In this document: positions 63,763-64,000 of the stretch, piece by piece
How positions within the stretch are numbered: the stretch's first letter is position 1
Layout: each line of letters starts with the position of its first letter
From: Marivivens niveibacter
GTDB lineage: Bacteria; Pseudomonadota; Alphaproteobacteria; Rhodobacterales; Rhodobacteraceae
Assembly (NCBI RefSeq): GCF_002150005.2
Contig: NZ_MSPP01000001.1
Coordinates: forward strand, 186,001 to 250,000
Length of the DNA: 64,000 nucleotides
Direction of reading: 5' to 3'
Made by a program: the position numbers and the translations under genes
The notes under the pieces: model-generated
What the model was told of the DNA's origin: nothing
Seen by the model: only the letters and a program-made list of their open reading frames with translations
Database searches by the model: none

Positions 63763-63797
63763 ATCTCTGCCGTCTCAGATGGCAGAGATTTTTTGTT
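63763..63797 (+). terminator. Rho-independent terminator after flagellin
   Basis: ATCTCTGCC and GGCAGAGAT pair perfectly around a nine-base loop and are followed by TTTTTTG. Directly upstream is the inverted repeat ATAC-GAAA-GTAT (63753-63764). Confidence 0.88.
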
Positions 63798-63923
63798 TTC
63801 AATGGCTTAAAAGGTGTACGTCTTATTTCCGACACGGCGTTTCCGTCATTTTAGGCCTGTCAAATTGATTTTTTTCATTTTCTGCAGAATCGCGGCACCT
63901 TGAATGCAAGGAGAACGTGAACC

Positions 63924-64000
63924 ATGCAGCTTTCTACATCTCAAATACTCAGTCAGCGCCAGTCGCTTGTCGTAACCGCCCAGCTTCAGCAGGCGATCCA
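63924..64000 (+). CDS. rpoN: RNA polymerase sigma-54 factor, N-terminal end (partial)
   Basis: The first 25 codons of a sigma-54 gene cut by the window end. The product begins MQLSTSQILS and continues QRQSLVVTAQLQQAI, which matches region I of RpoN, where xxQSLVMTPQLQQAI is nearly invariant. Region I is the part that blocks transcription until the AAA+ activator acts. AAGGAG lies ten bases before the ATG. Its position in the flagellar cluster suggests a flagellum-dedicated copy like RpoN2 of Rhodobacter sphaeroides. The rest of the gene is outside the window. Confidence 0.88.
   Translation, partial: MQLSTSQILSQRQSLVVTAQLQQAI

Noticed and set aside
63894-63907. GG-N10-GC just upstream of rpoN as a sigma-54 promoter
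   Set aside because: Flanking bases fit poorly (CGGCACC and ATGCA), and the predicted transcription start lies downstream of the ribosome-binding site, so the message could not be translated normally.

Overview
The window reads as chromosomal DNA of a marine-type alphaproteobacterium of the order Rhodobacterales (Roseobacter/Rhodobacter relatives). Support comes from moderate GC with alphaproteobacterial codon use, the YejABEF transporter, a membrane-anchored cytochrome c of the c-y type, PuuD-type cytochrome-linked urate oxidase, a Roseobacter-like taurine:pyruvate aminotransferase, and a flagellar cluster organised like the Fla1 system of Rhodobacter sphaeroides. No insertion sequence, prophage, CRISPR array or rRNA gene was seen. 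The window starts inside pyk and ends inside an rpoN gene.

Bases 1-27000 are mostly housekeeping. They hold the pyk end, a small membrane protein, rpmI-rplT, pheS-pheT, an NMT1/SsuABC-like ABC transporter, a 5'-nucleotidase-family enzyme, nudC, a SRPBCC protein, prephenate dehydratase, cytochrome c, yejABEF, a D,D-carboxypeptidase with a SPOR end, a HAD hydrolase, clpS, a RsmC-like methyltransferase, a short-chain dehydrogenase with an altered active site, a small lipoprotein, hemF, a LysE exporter, hemE and hemC. An elongator tRNA-Met follows.

Bases 27400-30333 are a compact copper-resistance unit. copZ and copA-cueR diverge from a control region holding two MerR/CueR-type promoters, each with a 19-bp spacer and its own dyad. 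Bases 30330-34751 are a purine (urate) catabolism block: allA, a ureidoglycine aminohydrolase, a PuuE/OHCU-decarboxylase fusion, and the divergent uraH-puuD. Then come galM, a shortened DgoK-like protein and tpa. Three RutR-like palindromes (TTGACCA-N2-TGGTCAA type) lie upstream of the ABC transporter, puuE/uraH and tpa, which suggests one nucleobase-responsive regulon.

Bases 37900-42009 hold a signalling group: a hybrid histidine kinase, a cysteine-free periplasmic protein of the molybdopterin-oxidoreductase fold, and a LuxR-type response regulator. From 42071 to the end is a flagellar cluster: a DDWDPF-repeat protein, flgBCDEFGHIJKL with a giant flgK, sltF, a degenerate ManC-like protein, a sigma-54 activator without receiver domain, motA-motB-fliD, flagellin and rpoN. 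Near-perfect sigma-54 promoters precede flgB, flgG and motA. Together with the rpoN start and the activator they describe a self-contained sigma-54 flagellar hierarchy.
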